This document shows, one piece after another, positions 27,185-36,616 of a stretch of 64,000 nt of DNA. The position numbers were made by a program, and so were the translations under genes. Positions within the stretch are counted from its first letter, which is position 1. Each line of letters begins with the position of its first letter. The notes beneath the pieces were generated by a model, which had not been told where the DNA came from, ran no database searches, and saw only the letters and a list, made by a program, of their open reading frames with translations. The stretch spans positions 930,001 through 994,000 of the forward strand of contig NC_015678.1 in assembly GCF_000164675.2 (NCBI RefSeq), in the 5' to 3' direction. Source of the stretch: Streptococcus parasanguinis ATCC 15912. Its GTDB lineage: Bacteria; Bacillota; Bacilli; Lactobacillales; Streptococcaceae.

Positions 27185-28393
27185 GTACGTCTCTCACTTT
27201 CAAATACTTTCTAAATAAGAATAAGAGGAAAATCAAATCGGTAAAGGCCAAGAGGGCTGTGCCGTAAAAAACCCAATGATAGCCAAAATGCATGAAAATA
27301 CTCGATCCCATCATTGGCCCTAACACGCCACCTAAGTAGTAAAAGAGCTGGTTGTAGCTAAAGATCCGAGAGATCCCTTCAGGAGGGGTTAAGCGATTTA
27401 ACAAAGCAGAAACTCCTGGTAAAAGGGCACCAGTCCCAATCCCAAAAAGGAAGCGTAAGATTCCTAATTGCAGGGGCGTTTGCGCTTGGGCACAGAGAAT
27501 ATAAAGGCAACCACTATAGAGAAGGGCGATTAATAAGAGCCGGTGATTCCCGATTCGGTCTCCGAGTTTTCCCATCCAACCTGAAAAGAGCATACTAGAG
27601 ACTCCCATAGCCGAAACAATCATCCCCGATACAAAAATCAAGTTATCTCTTTGCCCTAAAGCTCGCACATAAAGAGGCAGGATTGGAGAAATAGATTGGG
27701 CGATCATTTGAATGGTCATACTGGTCAAAAAGAGGCCTAAGAGAATATCCTTTTGCTGAATGGACATAAGCAACTGCCAACTGGATTTTTGTTCTTCTTT
27801 TGGAATGGGCTCATAGTCTTCCTCGATACCCCAAAAGGTTAAAAGGGACACTAGAAATAAGAAAAAGCCAACCAAAAGAAAGACATTGCGCATTCCCAGA
27901 TTTTCAGCAATGAGTCCCCCAATCAAAGGCCCCATCAAGGTTCCAGCTACGACACCGGTCGACAAAGTCCCCAGGGCATAGCCTGATTGGTCCTTTGATA
28001 CTTGACTGGCAATCAAGGCTGTACTATTAGGGACAAAGCCTGAAAAGACACCGTTGAGAAAGCGCAAAACCAAGAGCCAAAAGACAGATGGCACAAAGGC
28101 GATCCCTCCCATGGTCAGGGTCATAGCAATAGAAGCCCTGAGCATCATGGGTTTTCGACCATAGCGGTCGGCCAGGCTCCCCCAGATAGGAGACATGATC
28201 GCAGAGGTTACAGAAGAACTCGCGACGGCAATCCCAGCATAAAAAGGAACAGCCTTGCCCGTAACGCCCAACTCTTCTACAAATAGGGCCATAAAAGGCA
28301 CAACTAACGAAAGGCTAGCTCCGATGAAAAAGCACCCAATCCAGGCAATGTATAGATTTTTACGCCAATTGATTTCTCTTGTGATAAAATCAT
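27174..28393 (-). CDS. pmrA: PmrA-like MFS multidrug efflux transporter with apparent start-proximal frameshift
   Basis: The product is a 12-helix major facilitator with motif A ([13 protein letters not shown]) and the drug-efflux motif C-like stretch [10 protein letters not shown]. Gene order coaE-pmrA-rpmG matches pneumococcal PmrA. The conserved N terminus ([25 protein letters not shown]) is encoded in the main frame, but that frame has no ATG, GTG or TTG between its upstream stop and a GTG at 28301 inside helix 1. The expected ATG (28391-28393) overlaps the coaE stop, is preceded by AGAAAGAAG, and is out of frame by one base at a T4 run. One extra T would restore a 406-codon gene. As it stands, only a truncated 375-residue form from the GTG is readable. 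Confidence 0.8.
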
Positions 28394-28986
28394 CTTCTTT
28401 CTAATTGTTTTAGGGCTACATCTAATTGGGCATAGAGGGCAGTTAGATCGCCATTATTGTCTAAGACCAGATCTGCATGGGCTCTTTTTTCATCTAGCGG
28501 CATTTGAGCAGCGATGCGTTCTTTAGCCTGCAGTTCTGATAAGTGGTTGCGTTCCATCAGGCGCTTGAGCTGGGTTTCTTTTGAGACAGCTACCAACCAT
28601 ACAGCCTCAAACCACCCTTCATAGTGCTGCTCGATCAAGAGGGGAATATCCATAAAAAAGAGACCGGATTGAGCAGCTTGTCTGTCTCTTGCATCTGCCA
28701 AAGCCTCACGAATGAGCTGGCCTTGGACGTGATTGGACCAGTCTCGTTCACTAGGATTTGAAAAAATCCGTTGACCTAGAGCGACGCGATCCAGTTCTCC
28801 ATTTTCTGTGAGTATCCCCTTCCCAAAATGGTCTACTAGGACACGGTAGAGGGCCCCTCCTGAAACTTGCAAGTCATGAACCACTCGATCAGCATCAATG
28901 ACAGGATAACCTTTCTCTTTCAAATAGGAGGTGACAGTGGACTTTCCTGAAGCAATCCCTCCTGTTAATCCGATGATTCTCGCCAT
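28390..28986 (-). CDS. coaE: Dephospho-CoA kinase
   Basis: The 198-residue enzyme phosphorylates dephospho-CoA in the last step of CoA synthesis. It has the P-loop GLTGGIASGKSTV at residues 5-17, the DADRVVHDL motif, the lid region and the LVLDNNGD C-terminal motif. It starts directly after the mutM stop with no gap, so the two are translationally coupled; its stop overlaps the PmrA-like gene's ATG. Confidence 0.95.
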   Translation of the reverse strand: MARIIGLTGGIASGKSTVTSYLKEKGYPVIDADRVVHDLQVSGGALYRVLVDHFGKGILTENGELDRVALGQRIFSNPSERDWSNHVQGQLIREALADARDRQAAQSGLFFMDIPLLIEQHYEGWFEAVWLVAVSKETQLKRLMERNHLSELQAKERIAAQMPLDEKRAHADLVLDNNGDLTALYAQLDVALKQLERR

Positions 28987-29811
28987 CTAGTTCTCCTTTT
29001 GACAGTGCGGGCAAAAATGGGTTCCACGTCCTCCCAGCTGGATTTTCTCAATCGGTGTCCCGCAGCGCAAACAAGGCTGACCTGTTTTCCCATAGACTTG
29101 ATGCTCTTCCTGCATAGTGCCATCCTCTCCAAAAGCATTGCTGTAGGAGCGAATAGTGGAGCCACCTTTTTCGACAGCCTGAGCAAGCACAGCGATTGTT
29201 TCCTTTCGGATGGCTTTGGCTTCTCTAGCAGTCAAGCTTTGACCCAAACGAGCTGGATGAACCTTGGCTCGATAAAGGACCTCATCTACATAGATATTGC
29301 CCAGACCAGCCACTAATTTTTGGTCTAAAAGAGCTGATTTAATGGGTTTCTTTGATTTTTTAAGAGCTGCTTGGAAGGCTTGTTCTTTAAAATCCGCTTC
29401 TGTTGGCTCTGGACCAATTTTTTTCGTCAAAAAATAGCTGTCTATAAACTCAGGCACTAAGACTTCCATGGTCCCAAACTTGCGGACATCTTCATAGACC
29501 ATGGTGCTGCCATCTGTAAAGTGAAAGAAGATATGGGCGTGCTTGCGAAAAGGGACTTCGTCTGGATAAAAGAAATACTTGCCTTCCATCCGCAAATGCG
29601 AGATCAAAACCAAATCCGTCAAATAAAACAAGAGGTATTTCCCGCGACGCCCCAGGACCCGAATTTCTTGACCTGGGAGATCTTGACGAAAAGCATCCAG
29701 ATCCGTCTGAATCATCTTTGGATACTTTACTTCCACTGATTGGATGGTCTTCCCAAGAATTAATTTCTCAAGACCACGCCGAACGGTCTCAACTTCTGGT
29801 AATTCCGGCAT
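28987..29811 (-). CDS. mutM: Formamidopyrimidine-DNA glycosylase
   Basis: The 274-residue base-excision repair enzyme removes 8-oxoguanine and formamidopyrimidines. The catalytic N-terminal Pro and Glu are present in [13 protein letters not shown], the H2TH motif region lies at [14 protein letters not shown], and a C-terminal zinc finger has CxxC...CxxC (CLRCG, CPHC). The start at 29811 is fixed by the requirement for MPEL; 13 upstream codons are spurious. Housekeeping cluster with coaE and era. Confidence 0.97.
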   Translation of the reverse strand: MPELPEVETVRRGLEKLILGKTIQSVEVKYPKMIQTDLDAFRQDLPGQEIRVLGRRGKYLLFYLTDLVLISHLRMEGKYFFYPDEVPFRKHAHIFFHFTDGSTMVYEDVRKFGTMEVLVPEFIDSYFLTKKIGPEPTEADFKEQAFQAALKKSKKPIKSALLDQKLVAGLGNIYVDEVLYRAKVHPARLGQSLTAREAKAIRKETIAVLAQAVEKGGSTIRSYSNAFGEDGTMQEEHQVYGKTGQPCLRCGTPIEKIQLGGRGTHFCPHCQKEN

Positions 29812-29856
29812 AGAACTCCTTTCAAAAACAAGAAGCAGGCTTCTGCCCACCTCTTC

Positions 29857-30756
29857 TTAATATTCTTTTTCGTTGTATCCGAAATCGGCAAGATCCAATT
29901 TCTTATCCCGCCAATTTTTCTTGACCTTGACCCAGGTTTCTAGGAAGACCTTGTCCCCTAGCATGAGCTCGATATCCTTCCGCGCAAGGGTTCCGATCTT
30001 CTTGAGCATGGCGCCACCTTTTCCGATGACAATCCCTTTTTGGCTATCGCGTTCCACCATGATGGTCGCACGGATATGAACCTTATCTGTTTCTTCATCC
30101 CGCTTCATAGAATCCACCACTACGGCAACAGAGTGGGGAATTTCTTCACGCGTCAAGTGCAAGACCTTTTCACGGATCATTTCAGAAACCAAGAAACGCT
30201 CTGGATGGTCAGTAATCTGATCAGCAGGGAAATATTGGAACCCTTCTTCTAAGTTTTCGCTCAAAATATCAATCAAACGCGAAACATTGTTTCCTTGAAG
30301 GGCTGAAATCGGCACAATTTCTTTGAAGTCCATCTGACTACGGAAGTCATCGATTTGCGCCAAGAGCTGGTCAGGGTGGACCTTGTCGATCTTATTGACC
30401 ACGAGGATGACGGGCACTTTAGCTGCTTTGAGGCGTTCAATGATCATGTCGTCACCTTTGCCACGCGCTTCATCAGCTGGCACCATAAAGAGTACGGTAT
30501 CGACTTCCCGAAGGGTACTATAGGCTGACTCCACCATGAAGTCTCCAAGTGCGGTCTTGGGTTTGTGAATCCCTGGGGTATCGATAAAGACGATCTGTTC
30601 CTTATTCGTCGTATAAATCCCCATAATCTTATTGCGCGTTGTCTGCGCCTTGTCACTCATGATGGCAATTTTTTGCCCCATGACGTGGTTCAAAAAAGTT
30701 GACTTCCCAACATTGGGACGTCCTAAAATGGCTACAAAGCCTGATTTAAATGTCAT
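29857..30756 (-). CDS. era: GTPase Era
   Basis: The 299-residue GTPase assists 16S rRNA maturation and 30S assembly. G motifs are intact: GRPNVGKST (G1), DTPG (G3), NKID (G4). The C-terminal KH domain has [11 protein letters not shown]. The start has AAAGGA 6 bases upstream. It follows dgkA with a 29-bp gap. Confidence 0.97.
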   Translation of the reverse strand: MTFKSGFVAILGRPNVGKSTFLNHVMGQKIAIMSDKAQTTRNKIMGIYTTNKEQIVFIDTPGIHKPKTALGDFMVESAYSTLREVDTVLFMVPADEARGKGDDMIIERLKAAKVPVILVVNKIDKVHPDQLLAQIDDFRSQMDFKEIVPISALQGNNVSRLIDILSENLEEGFQYFPADQITDHPERFLVSEMIREKVLHLTREEIPHSVAVVVDSMKRDEETDKVHIRATIMVERDSQKGIVIGKGGAMLKKIGTLARKDIELMLGDKVFLETWVKVKKNWRDKKLDLADFGYNEKEY

Positions 30757-30785
30757 AATATCCTTTCACGAGGGCATGCTCCCTC

Positions 30786-31184
30786 TTATCCAAATACCAA
30801 GGCCCAGAATTTGGGCACAAAAATCACCAGTCCTGTAAGTAGGGCAAAGCCTGATACGACGAGGACTGCTCCAGCCGCCATGTCTTTGGCATTCTTTGCC
30901 AACATGGAGAAATGGTAGTTACTAGCTAGATCCACTACATTTTCAATGGCTGAATTCATAATTTCAAAAGCAATCACCAAGGTGATGCTGAGCAACAAAA
31001 AGAGCCACTCCGTCGCAGAAATCCTAAATACCAAACCAGCAAGAATTGCTACAAGGGCTGATAAGGCATGTTTGCGCATATTGCGCTCTTCTTTGATCGC
31101 CGTGAAAATTCCTGTTATCGCAAACTCCAAACTGGAAATAAAGTCCCGATTTTTCCATTTTCGCTTATTGTCTTGTGAGTCCAT
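30786..31184 (-). CDS. dgkA: Undecaprenol/diacylglycerol kinase
   Basis: The 132-residue membrane kinase has three membrane segments and the family motifs EERNMRKHA and [14 protein letters not shown], plus [11 protein letters not shown]. Gram-positive members phosphorylate undecaprenol. Its start overlaps the ybeY end by 20 bp. Confidence 0.94.
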   Translation of the reverse strand: MDSQDNKRKWKNRDFISSLEFAITGIFTAIKEERNMRKHALSALVAILAGLVFRISATEWLFLLLSITLVIAFEIMNSAIENVVDLASNYHFSMLAKNAKDMAAGAVLVVSGFALLTGLVIFVPKFWALVFG

Positions 31185-31662
31185 AGGCTGTCAAAATCTC
31201 TTCCTGTAAGCCAAACATTTCCTTTTCTTCTTCCGGCGTATAATGATCATAGCCATTAATGTGAAGAAAACCATGCACTGCTAAAAATCCCATTTCGCGC
31301 TCAAAACTGTGGCCATATTCTTCGGCTTGCTCACGCGCCTTGTCAATTGAAATAAAGAGCTCACCAATATAGGTATCGAATTCAGCCATCATCTCTGCCA
31401 ATTCTGGATTTTCTGCAAGGTCTTCCTCGTCAAAAGAAATCTCCATCTCTGGCTTGTATTCTAAACTGATGACATCCGTCGGACGATCCGTATCACGGTA
31501 TTCAAGATTTAGTTCATGACTGCGTTCATTGGTTACAAAAGTCACAGCCATTTCCTTGTCTTCTTTCCCAATTTTTTTAGCAGCAAATTCTAAAATTTCT
31601 TGCGTTTGTTTTAAAATTTCGTCAGAGACTTGACCAGTCTCATCTACCATTTCAATATACAT
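31165..31662 (-). CDS. ybeY: Endoribonuclease YbeY (rRNA maturation)
   Basis: The 165-residue metalloprotein has the zinc motif [11 protein letters not shown] and the conserved [28 protein letters not shown] region. It acts in 16S rRNA 3' processing and ribosome quality control, which fits its neighbour era. I start at the ATG at 31662 ([17 protein letters not shown] upstream); a GTG three codons earlier is less likely. Confidence 0.95.
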   Translation of the reverse strand: MYIEMVDETGQVSDEILKQTQEILEFAAKKIGKEDKEMAVTFVTNERSHELNLEYRDTDRPTDVISLEYKPEMEISFDEEDLAENPELAEMMAEFDTYIGELFISIDKAREQAEEYGHSFEREMGFLAVHGFLHINGYDHYTPEEEKEMFGLQEEILTAYGLTRQ

Positions 31663-32066
31663 CTGGATCACCTCACTATTATCACTTTATTATATCACAA
31701 AAACCAGCCTATATACTAGATACAGACTGGTTTAAAATATAGATCCGTAGTTTTTCATATCAAAATATCAAGAAAGATATAATAATTTTTATTTTTTTGA
31801 TCAGTCCAGACACTAATAAAACTTTCCGCCGTGAGAAAAGTGCTTGAAACAGTACTGTTTCAAGCACTCGGGAGTTTTGAGACTTTAGGCTCAAAACTAA
31901 GTCATGGAACTTCGAAGAAGGTCGCTGACGTCCGTAATCACATAAGGAAAGTTTCTAAGAATCTTTTATCCCAGATATTAACCAGCTTATATCTAAAATA
32001 TAGTCTGTTTTATTACAAAGATAAATTAGCTAGGGATTTTCCTCGTCTTAAACAGTGGAACTCATC
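31663..32066. other. 400-bp intergenic region with a repeat element
   Basis: It contains a 33-bp imperfect palindrome (31701-31733), the family B repeat (31819-31954), and a degenerate second copy of the palindrome sequence at about 31981-32014. No gene is visible. The ABC exporter stop and the ybeY start flank it on the same strand. Confidence 0.65.
31819..31954. repeat. Family B intergenic repeat, uninterrupted copy
   Basis: The 136-bp element has terminal inverted repeats AAACTTTCC / GGAAAGTTT. Inside are a perfect 28-bp palindrome (31840-31867), a second hairpin AGTTTTGAG / CTCAAAACT, and a conserved tail TCATGGAACTTCG...GCTGACGTCCGT. The same element, interrupted, occurs at 59650-59938. 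It encodes no protein and looks like a small non-autonomous, structured element. Confidence 0.8.
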
Positions 32067-33803
32067 TTACACCACTGTTTGCTGAATGGCATTCATCTGG
32101 GCATAGATACCGCCTTGTGCAACCAGTTCCTCGTGTCTACCACGCTCCACAATACGTCCTTCGGATAAGACTAAGATCTGATCCGCATCTTGAATAGTGG
32201 ACAAGCGATGGGCAATGATAAAGGTGGTCCGGCCCTTTTGCAGGACTGCCATAGCCTTCTGGATGATTTCTTCTGTTTCTGTATCAATGTGAGAAGTTGC
32301 CTCATCCAAAATCAGAATTTGCGGATTCATATAGAGCGTCCGCGCAAAGGAAATCAATTGGCGCTCGCCACTTGAAAAGGCAGATCCTTTTTCTACGACT
32401 GGATGGTCGATCCCCTTTTCAAGGCGCTCTACAAAGGGCCAAGCCCCGACTTTTTTCAAGGCATCTTTGACCGCATCCCGATCAATGTGTTCCTGACTCA
32501 TGGCCACATTACTAGCTATGGTTCCTGTAAATAGATAAGGATCCTGCAGAACAATCCCCATATGGCTGCGTAAGCTCTCACGAGAGACTTGGCGAATATC
32601 TTGACCATCTATCAAAATCGCACCTTCTTGAGGATCATAAAAACGATAGAGCAGGTTCATAATCGAAGACTTACCCGATCCAGTATGACCCACAAGAGCG
32701 ATGGTTTGCCCAGGACTTGCTTGAAAGGCAATATCCCGCAGAACTGGCTTTCCTTCTTCATAGGCAAATTGAACGTCGTCAAACACGACTTCTGCCTTTT
32801 CTATCTTCAGTTCCAATGCACCATCGGCCTCCAAAGGTTGGTCTAAGAAAGCAAGGACGCGGCTCCCCGTTTCTAAGGATCGCCGAATATTTGGGAATTG
32901 ACGACTAAGATTGGCCATGAGATCAAATAGATTAATCACATAGTTAATATTGATAAATAAGAAACCAGCCGTCACACCGATATTGCCCTGTAGGAAAGAA
33001 ATCCCAGCGATGGTCAAAATGCCCGCAATCACTAAAAACTTGAGCAATTCCGTTAAGGTCCAAGAAGCAATGGAATCGGCCAGGAGGATTCGATCATTGG
33101 CTCCTAACATCTTCTGGGTAGTGGCTTCAAACTCCTCCACCACACCAGGCTCTTGATGATAGAGCTGAATCATACTGGCACCATGCAAGAGTTCATTGAC
33201 CTGGGTATTGACCTCGCTTCGCGCATCAAAGAAATCCTTCATAGGCTGGTCCGTCATGACCTTGTAGAGATACTGGATCCCATAGAAAATCGGAAAGACC
33301 AAACACAAGAGAAGGCCCATCATAGGACTCAGGTAAAAGAGAATCCCTAGGATAAAGAGGAAACGCACCAAGTAGATGACTAAAATCATACAAGAGTTAT
33401 AAAACTGGGTCCGCAAGGTCTCCGTATCATTGACAATTCTTGTCGCGATCTTCCCAGCCGGCTTATCATCAAAATAAGAAATAGGCAACCCTTGCATGAC
33501 TTGAAAGGCTTGGTCTCTTAGGTTAGCCGTCACTTGATTGCTTCCGTGTAGCAAGATCCGATTCCCTAGGTAGCTAATCAGCTGTCCGATGCTCAAGACC
33601 AAGAGATAGAATCCTCCCATCTGAAGCAAGTCCCCTTGCCCGCCACCATGGGTCAGTGCAGTCAAAGGCCCATCGATCATCTTTTGGAGAAGAAAGGGTG
33701 ACAATTCAGAAAAAATGGTGGCTAGTAAGAGGCAAATAAAGCCAGCAAGAAAGACAGTTGGATAAAGCGTGATCCTCGATAATAATCGTTTCAAAACTTT
33801 CAT
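32067..33803 (-). CDS. Heterodimeric ABC exporter, canonical half (BmrD/YheH-like)
   Basis: The 578-residue half-transporter has six membrane helices (about 15-300) and a nucleotide-binding domain with Walker A GHTGSGKSS, signature FSSGERQ, Walker B ILILDEATSHID (catalytic Glu present) and the H-loop IAHRLST. The signature is atypical (SSGER instead of SGGQ). The start at 33803 has GGAGAATAAG upstream; 24 codons further upstream lie inside the preceding gene. It pairs with the gene one base upstream to make one asymmetric exporter, probably for drugs or hydrophobic compounds. Confidence 0.9.
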   Translation of the reverse strand: MKVLKRLLSRITLYPTVFLAGFICLLLATIFSELSPFLLQKMIDGPLTALTHGGGQGDLLQMGGFYLLVLSIGQLISYLGNRILLHGSNQVTANLRDQAFQVMQGLPISYFDDKPAGKIATRIVNDTETLRTQFYNSCMILVIYLVRFLFILGILFYLSPMMGLLLCLVFPIFYGIQYLYKVMTDQPMKDFFDARSEVNTQVNELLHGASMIQLYHQEPGVVEEFEATTQKMLGANDRILLADSIASWTLTELLKFLVIAGILTIAGISFLQGNIGVTAGFLFININYVINLFDLMANLSRQFPNIRRSLETGSRVLAFLDQPLEADGALELKIEKAEVVFDDVQFAYEEGKPVLRDIAFQASPGQTIALVGHTGSGKSSIMNLLYRFYDPQEGAILIDGQDIRQVSRESLRSHMGIVLQDPYLFTGTIASNVAMSQEHIDRDAVKDALKKVGAWPFVERLEKGIDHPVVEKGSAFSSGERQLISFARTLYMNPQILILDEATSHIDTETEEIIQKAMAVLQKGRTTFIIAHRLSTIQDADQILVLSEGRIVERGRHEELVAQGGIYAQMNAIQQTVV

Positions 33804-33804
33804 C

Positions 33805-35529
33805 TTATTCTCCTTCCTGTTTTTGTTGCCGTTGGTATTGTTCATAATACCAGCCTTCTTGAGCCAATAAATCACTAGCCCTGCCTTCTTCTACAATCTG
33901 CCCTTGATCCAAGACGATGATCCAATCCGCCTGATGAACAGCAGACAAGCGATGAGAAACAATGATGGTCGTCTTGTCTTTTCGTTCCTTTTGAATCGTG
34001 TCAATAATGGCCTGTTCAGTCTTCGCATCCACTGCAGAAAGGGAATCATCTAACAGCAAGAGCTCTGCATCTCTTAAGAAGGCACGTGCCAGAGAGATCC
34101 GTTGTTTTTGACCTCCTGATACAGAGACCCCTTTCTCACCGATCAAGGTGTCCATTCCATGAGACATCCGCTCGAGATCATCCGCAAAAGCAGCTTGGGC
34201 TATTGCTTCCACCAAATCTTCTTGGCTGGCTCCTTTTTTACCAAGCGCTATATTCTCACGGATAGACTTGGAAAATAAAATATGTTCTTGGGAAACATAG
34301 CCAATTTTATCTTCAATGGAGTGTCGGTTGTAGTCCACGATCGGTTGCTGGTTAATCAAGAATTCTCCCTCACCAACTGGGTACTGCCGCAAGAATTGTC
34401 GAACCAGGGTAGTCTTTCCTGCACCGGTACGACCAACAATCCCTACCGTCTGTCCTCGCTGGATAGTCCAATCAATGCCTGACAGGCTCTTTCGCTCAGC
34501 ATCAGGATAGCTGAAAGAATAGTCCTTAAACTGCACCGAATCAATCTTCTCTAGGTAGTGAGGACCATCTGGCTCCAGATCATCTGTCTCATCAATCACT
34601 TCTTTTAATTTTTTATAGGACATTTGCCCTGTCTGGTAGACCAAGATCAGGTCCGCCATCATCCACATAGGCTCAATTAAAAAGACCAAATACAGCTGTA
34701 AAGCCAATAACTTGCCAAGACTCAACTGCCCGCTTGCCAGGGACTGGCCTCCAAATAGCAGGAGCAAGACCGTCGAGAATCCAATAAACAACAGGGCTAA
34801 AGGTCCAAAAGAATACTGGATAGAGGCAATTTTATCCCCTGTTTTGGATAGACTGGCCGTTTTTTTCTGAAACTGTTTGACCTGCTGGTCCCGTCTACTA
34901 TAGGCCCGCATGACCCGAATTCCTTCGATCGACTCCAAGACTTCATCATTCAACTGAGCGACTGCTTCCCGGTTTTGCTCAACATACTCCTCCTGCTTTC
35001 TACTCAAAAAATAGGTAGAGACGACGAGGAAGATCATAGGAATAAAGGAAATCAAGGTTAATTGCCAAGAAATGAAAAACATGGTCGGAATAATAAAGGC
35101 AAACAAGCCACCGCCAAACAGGAGCACCATCATCCCGTAACCAGCCATATCGGCCATGCCATCGACATCTGTCGTAAAGCGCGTCAAGAGATCTCCTGAG
35201 CGAAATTTCTCAAAAAAAGGGCGCCGCATGGCTACTAGCTTACGAAATGCTTGCTCCTGGAGGGTCGCCTTGAAATGGACTGACGACTGAAAGAGTCGCA
35301 ACTGCCAATAAAAAGCCGTTAGGTAATTGAGGATGGCTGATCCTACTAAGAGGACCATATCCCATACAAAGTTGGATTGCGTCAGCGTCCGCTGACTCAA
35401 ATGATCCACTAAGCGCTGGATGACTTGCGTCGGGATCAATAAGGTGTAATCATAAAGAATCAAGACCATAGCGATCTTCACATATCGCCATTTGCGCTCC
35501 CTGATATACTCCCAAATAGCTCTGATCAT
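33805..35529 (-). CDS. Heterodimeric ABC exporter, degenerate half (BmrC/YheI-like)
   Basis: The 574-residue half-transporter has six membrane helices and an ATPase domain with Walker A GRTGAGKTT, a canonical signature VSGGQKQR and Walker B LLLLDDSLSAVD. The catalytic Glu is replaced by Asp, the usual mark of the degenerate half in heterodimers such as BmrC or TmrA-type proteins. The complementary defects in the two subunits indicate one competent ATP site. It is preceded by a leader peptide with two terminators, the arrangement known from Bacillus bmrB-bmrCD. Substrates cannot be told from sequence. Confidence 0.9.
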   Translation of the reverse strand: MIRAIWEYIRERKWRYVKIAMVLILYDYTLLIPTQVIQRLVDHLSQRTLTQSNFVWDMVLLVGSAILNYLTAFYWQLRLFQSSVHFKATLQEQAFRKLVAMRRPFFEKFRSGDLLTRFTTDVDGMADMAGYGMMVLLFGGGLFAFIIPTMFFISWQLTLISFIPMIFLVVSTYFLSRKQEEYVEQNREAVAQLNDEVLESIEGIRVMRAYSRRDQQVKQFQKKTASLSKTGDKIASIQYSFGPLALLFIGFSTVLLLLFGGQSLASGQLSLGKLLALQLYLVFLIEPMWMMADLILVYQTGQMSYKKLKEVIDETDDLEPDGPHYLEKIDSVQFKDYSFSYPDAERKSLSGIDWTIQRGQTVGIVGRTGAGKTTLVRQFLRQYPVGEGEFLINQQPIVDYNRHSIEDKIGYVSQEHILFSKSIRENIALGKKGASQEDLVEAIAQAAFADDLERMSHGMDTLIGEKGVSVSGGQKQRISLARAFLRDAELLLLDDSLSAVDAKTEQAIIDTIQKERKDKTTIIVSHRLSAVHQADWIIVLDQGQIVEEGRASDLLAQEGWYYEQYQRQQKQEGE

Positions 35530-35554
35530 ATATTCTCCTTTTCAAAATGGCACA

Positions 35555-35602
35555 GAAAAAACCCAAGCAAGGAGCTGAGTACGTACTCAGTCCACACTTG
35601 GG
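35555..35602 (-). terminator. Second attenuator terminator before the ABC exporter
   Basis: On the minus strand CCCAAG and CTTGGG enclose a perfect 16-bp palindrome (CTGAGTACGTACTCAG), followed by TTTTTT. It ends about 25 bases before the exporter start codon. Confidence 0.8.
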
Positions 35603-35651
35603 CCTTCTGATGCCTATCACCAATTCAGTTAAGGCAGGTAAAAATGCATAC

Positions 35652-35685
35652 AAAAAACCCAAGACAGACTCCTCCATCTTGGGTT
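35652..35685 (-). terminator. First attenuator terminator, after the leader peptide
   Basis: On the minus strand AACCCAAGA pairs with TCTTGGGTT around a 12-base loop, followed by TTTTTT. Its CCCAAG/CTTGGG arms are identical to those of the next terminator, so the two hairpins can exchange partners. Confidence 0.85.
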
Positions 35686-35696
35686 CCATTTATAGT

Positions 35697-35768
35697 TTAC
35701 ATCGAACTCAACTGAGATTGGAGAAGCTGTGTATTCAATTGTGTCATCAAAACATCTACTTTGTTCAT
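35697..35768 (-). CDS. Putative 23-residue leader peptide of the ABC exporter
   Basis: An ATG preceded by AGAAAGGAG (7-10 bases) opens a 24-codon frame beginning MNKVDVLMTQLN and ending LSSM before TAA. It lies 32 bp downstream of a consensus promoter and 12 bp before the first terminator. It is rich in Gln, Leu and Ser and has no hydrophobic or export signal, so its role is probably to be translated in cis: ribosome stalling would shift the pairing of downstream hairpins. The function is inferred by analogy with BmrB. Confidence 0.65.
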   Translation of the reverse strand: MNKVDVLMTQLNTQLLQSQLSSM

Positions 35769-35799
35769 GATGGTTTTCTCCTTTCTCTTTGTTGTTATA

Positions 35800-35828
35800 A
35801 CTCTACCACTTATTTCCTTGCTTGTCAA
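35800..35828 (-). promoter_or_regulatory. Promoter of the leader peptide and ABC exporter
   Basis: The minus strand has consensus TTGACA (35823-35828), a 17-bp spacer and TAGAGT (35800-35805). Confidence 0.75.
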
Positions 35829-35880
35829 CGTTTTTTTGAAAATTGTTGAAAAAAGCAAGACTTTTAAAGATGGACTCGCA

Positions 35881-35918
35881 AAAAAAGAAGCCTAGATCTT
35901 TTCTAAGCTTCTCTTTTC
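35881..35918 (-). terminator. Terminator after tRNA-Thr
   Basis: On the minus strand GAAGCTTAGA pairs with TCTAGGCTTC (one G-U) followed by seven T, directly after the tRNA 3' end. Confidence 0.88.
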
Positions 35919-35923
35919 TGCTA

Positions 35924-35997
35924 TGCTAGTTGCCGGGATTGAACCGGCGACCTCATCCTTACCATGGATGCGCTCTACCGACTGAGCTAAACCAGCA
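35924..35997 (-). tRNA. tRNA-Thr (anticodon GGU)
   Basis: A 74-nt cloverleaf on the minus strand has acceptor arms TGCTGGT / ACTAGCA, D-arm GCTCAGTCGGTAGAGC, anticodon stem CATCC-GGATG with loop ATGGTAA (anticodon GGT at 34-36), and T-arm GCCGGTTCAATCCCGGC. CCA is not encoded. A terminator follows. Confidence 0.96.
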
Positions 35998-36046
35998 GTA
36001 CCTATCTACTATATCATGGAGATAGGCCTTTTGTCAATATCCTGAC

Positions 36047-36616
36047 TCATTTTTCTGCCAAATATTCTTCCTTTGTGAGGACATAATGAACTCTCGTCAC
36101 CATTCGCCCTTCTTCATGCAGGTCTAGCATCGCATAGGGCTCCTCGTGGGAATATTTCATCCCTGATTTGGCCATCACCCGTCCAGAAGCTGGGTTGTCC
36201 TGATCATGAACAGCAATGAGCTTGTTCATCCCTAACTGTTCAAAAGCCAAGGCAATGACTGCCTTGGTAGCCTCTGTCGCAAGACCTTGGTTCCAATAGG
36301 ATTTATTCAGAACATAGCCGATACTCCCCTTCTTCAGACAAAGATCCAAATCCAGTAAATCAATCGTCCCGATAAATTTTCCATTCTCTTTGAGCTCGAT
36401 CCCCCATCTTCCAAGTGGGCTCGCTAGGTAAAAGAGGGCAATATTATTACGCGTCTCTTCTAGACTTTGATTGGTTGCAAAGGTATAGCGCGTAACTGTC
36501 TCATCAGAAGCATACTCAAACATAGCCGGTGCGTCTTCAAGAGTGACCGGACGCAAGTGCAGACGCTCTGTCTCCACTTCACGATAAGTCGCTAACTTCA
36601 CATATAAATTTTCCAT
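36047..36616 (-). CDS. GNAT N-acetyltransferase, RimJ/RimL-like
   Basis: The 189-residue protein has the RimJ/RimL-type layout: TERLHLRPVTLEDAPAMFEYASD at the N terminus, GTIDLLDLD, the acetyl-CoA loop region YWNQGLATEATKAVIALAFEQLG and the KSGM motif near the end. It probably acetylates a protein N terminus or small molecule; substrate unknown. AAGGAG precedes the start. Confidence 0.88.
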   Translation of the reverse strand: MENLYVKLATYREVETERLHLRPVTLEDAPAMFEYASDETVTRYTFATNQSLEETRNNIALFYLASPLGRWGIELKENGKFIGTIDLLDLDLCLKKGSIGYVLNKSYWNQGLATEATKAVIALAFEQLGMNKLIAVHDQDNPASGRVMAKSGMKYSHEEPYAMLDLHEEGRMVTRVHYVLTKEEYLAEK

